A DNA stretch of 64,000 nt from Kaistia sp. 32K (GTDB lineage Bacteria > Pseudomonadota > Alphaproteobacteria > Rhizobiales > Kaistiaceae): assembly GCF_016629525.1 (NCBI RefSeq), contig NZ_AP024269.1:4166001-4230000 (forward strand), read 5' to 3'. The translations under genes and the position numbers were made by a program. Below are positions 62,644 through 64,000 of this stretch, piece after piece. How positions within the stretch are numbered: position 1 is the first letter of the stretch; each line of letters starts with the position of its first letter. The notes below the pieces were generated by a model. The model did not search any database. It saw nothing but the letters and a program-made list of their open reading frames with translations, and was not told where the DNA came from.

Positions 62644-63210
62644 ATGGTCGCGCTCACCCGCATCTATACGAGGACTGGCGACGACGGCACCACCGCCCTC
62701 GTCACGGGCGAGCGTCGGGCCAAGTCGGACCTCCGGGTCGAGAGCTACGGCACGATCGACGAGACGAACGCCCATATCGGCGCCGCACGTCTCTACGTCA
62801 CCGATACGCTCGATCAGATGCTGGCCCGGATTCAGAACGACCTGTTCGACCTCGGCGCCGATCTCTCGACGCCGGAGTCCGGTCTGAAGCCTGGACGCGA
62901 GGCGCTGCGCATCGTCGACGCGCAGACCGAGCGGCTGGAGGCGGAAATCGACCAGCTCAACGCCGAGCTGAGCCCGCTGCGCTCCTTCGTGCTGCCGGGC
63001 GGGTCGCCTGCCGCGGCGCATCTGCATCTGGCGCGCACCGTCGCCCGCCGCGCCGAGCGCGTGATGGTCGAGCTCGCCTCGCGCGAGGCGGTCAACGCCG
63101 CCGCGATCCGCTACATCAACCGCCTGTCCGATTTCCTGTTCGTGGCGGCGCGCTATGTCAATGATCGCGGCGCCACGGATGTCCTGTGGGTGCCGGGTCA
63201 GAATCGCTGA
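62644..63210 (+). CDS. cob(I)yrinic acid a,c-diamide adenosyltransferase, PduO type
   Basis: 188 aa, cytosolic, trimeric helical bundle of the MMAB/PduO family. It transfers the adenosyl group of ATP to cobalamin. The ATP-binding motif is TRTGDDGTT near the N-terminus, followed by VESYGTIDETNAHIG; the cobalamin-contacting region is RSFVLPGGSPAAAHLHLART, then VARRAER. It ends 9 nt before the rhomboid gene. Confidence 0.92.
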   Translation: MVALTRIYTRTGDDGTTALVTGERRAKSDLRVESYGTIDETNAHIGAARLYVTDTLDQMLARIQNDLFDLGADLSTPESGLKPGREALRIVDAQTERLEAEIDQLNAELSPLRSFVLPGGSPAAAHLHLARTVARRAERVMVELASREAVNAAAIRYINRLSDFLFVAARYVNDRGATDVLWVPGQNR

Positions 63211-63219
63211 GGACGACAC

Positions 63220-63939
63220 ATGTTCGTGCCGTTCCACGACCAAAATCCGCTCCGCTACATCCGCTTTCCGTGGGTCACGCGCGGGCTCGTGGTCCTGAAC
63301 TGCCTGATCTTCCTGATCTACCAGCGCGCCGGCAACGCCGATGCCGAAGCCGCGTCGGTGATGGCGTTCGGCCTGATTCCGTCGACGCTCGCCGGCATCC
63401 ACATCCGCACGCCCGGCATCTTCCACGCGCCGGAATATCTGACCTTCGTCACCTCGTCCTTCCTGCATGGCGACATCTGGCACCTTGCCGGCAACATGCT
63501 GTTCCTCTGGGTCTTCGGCGACAATGTCGAGGACGCGATGGGGCATGTCCGCTTCATCATCTTCTATTTCCTGTGCGCGATCGGCGGCGGGCTGGCGCAT
63601 GTCGCGGTCGAGCCCGGCTCCGATATCGCCCTGATCGGCGCCTCCGGCTCGGTCGCCGGCGTGATCGCCGCCTATTTGCTGCTGCATCCTCGCGTAAAAA
63701 TCTGGATCCTGCTGCTGTTCCGTATTCCGATACGGCTCAGGACCGTCTGGGTGCTCGGTTTCTGGATCCTGCTGCAGATCTACAATTTCCTCTTCGGCGC
63801 GCCGGGCGAGATCTCCTGGGCGGCGCATCTCGGCGGCCTGTTGATGGGCACAATCCTGGTCTTGTTCATGCGCAGGCCCGGCGTGCCGCTGCTGGCGCGG
63901 CAGGCGGACGAGGCGCTGCCGGTCGACCCTGTGGTTTGA
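63220..63939 (+). CDS. rhomboid-family intramembrane serine protease
   Basis: 239 aa, inner membrane, six or seven hydrophobic segments. The catalytic Ser is S142 in GASGS and the His is H203 in WAAHLGG; HLAGNMLFLWVFGDNVED is the loop typical of active rhomboids. It cleaves single-pass membrane proteins within the bilayer; substrates unknown. It is the last complete gene in the window. Confidence 0.92.
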   Translation: MFVPFHDQNPLRYIRFPWVTRGLVVLNCLIFLIYQRAGNADAEAASVMAFGLIPSTLAGIHIRTPGIFHAPEYLTFVTSSFLHGDIWHLAGNMLFLWVFGDNVEDAMGHVRFIIFYFLCAIGGGLAHVAVEPGSDIALIGASGSVAGVIAAYLLLHPRVKIWILLLFRIPIRLRTVWVLGFWILLQIYNFLFGAPGEISWAAHLGGLLMGTILVLFMRRPGVPLLARQADEALPVDPVV

Positions 63940-63952
63940 GCCATTCCAGCCT

Positions 63953-63976
63953 GCCGGAGTTGCGTTGACTCCCGGC
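63953..63976 (+). terminator. hairpin after the rhomboid gene
   Basis: GCCGG-AGT (63953-63960) pairs with ACTCCCGGC (63968-63976), with one bulged base, 13 nt after the stop. No T-run is visible before the window ends. Confidence 0.35.
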
Positions 63977-64000
63977 GAACCCGCCAGTACGGTCCCGCGC

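Overview
The window looks like chromosomal DNA of an alphaproteobacterium, most likely order Hyphomicrobiales (Rhizobiales). It is GC-rich throughout. It carries a BioR-type biotin regulator with its TTATAGATAA boxes, an alpha-galactoside operon laid out like the rhizobial agp operon, GluQ, a DUF3772-type MscS channel and a short intergenic hairpin repeat of the rhizobial kind. The genus cannot be fixed from sequence alone. I see no insertion sequence, prophage, CRISPR array or plasmid function.

Layout. 0.4-3.7 kb: three plus-strand genes (aldo/keto reductase, galactonate-dehydratase-like enolase-superfamily enzyme, NAD-dependent sugar dehydrogenase/epimerase) that look like an oxidative sugar-acid route. 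4.1-8.6 kb: a LuxR-type regulator diverging from a polar amino-acid ABC transporter (binding protein, permease, ATPase) and a PLP aminotransferase. 8.8-11.3 kb: alanine racemase and D-amino-acid dehydrogenase, a D/L-alanine catabolic pair. 11.6-20.8 kb: GH36 alpha-galactosidase, a peptide/oligosaccharide-type ABC transporter (one binding protein, two permeases, two ATPases) and a FadR-type GntR regulator; an AT-rich element occurs before both the galactosidase and the binding-protein gene. 21-32 kb: tRNA-Arg(CCT), a nuclease-like protein, an M48 lipoprotein protease, ilvD, a TerC-family membrane protein behind a foldable leader, an M20 amidohydrolase, an orphan UreE-like protein, a DD-carboxypeptidase and a His-rich CobW-family GTPase.

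32-42 kb: an FMN reductase, a TusA-like protein, a flippase coupled to a GNAT-like acyltransferase, a YeiH-type exporter with a divergent LysR gene, a CAP-domain lipoprotein, an MscS-type channel and an L,D-transpeptidase. 42-45.4 kb: bioY-bioB-bioD and bioR. 45.5-52.1 kb: a ribose-type sugar ABC system split into two minus-strand operons around an IclR gene. 52.5-56 kb: a TetR/SDR divergent pair with two 21-bp operators, a small secreted protein, a methyltransferase and tRNA-Leu(CAA). 56-64 kb: housekeeping genes (DsbB, TrmH/SpoU methylase, HNH protein, esterase, GluQ, AEC transporter, SDR) ending in a TspO, HIG1-like, cobalamin adenosyltransferase and rhomboid run.

Genes are densely packed. 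Many operon neighbours overlap by 1-8 nt, and five convergent pairs overlap at their 3' ends. Where the longest frame and the ribosome-binding site disagreed, I chose the start by the Shine-Dalgarno sequence (SD) or signal peptide and say so. All functional calls rest on motifs and family resemblance read by eye. Regulatory sites are predictions from symmetry, repetition or match to a known box.
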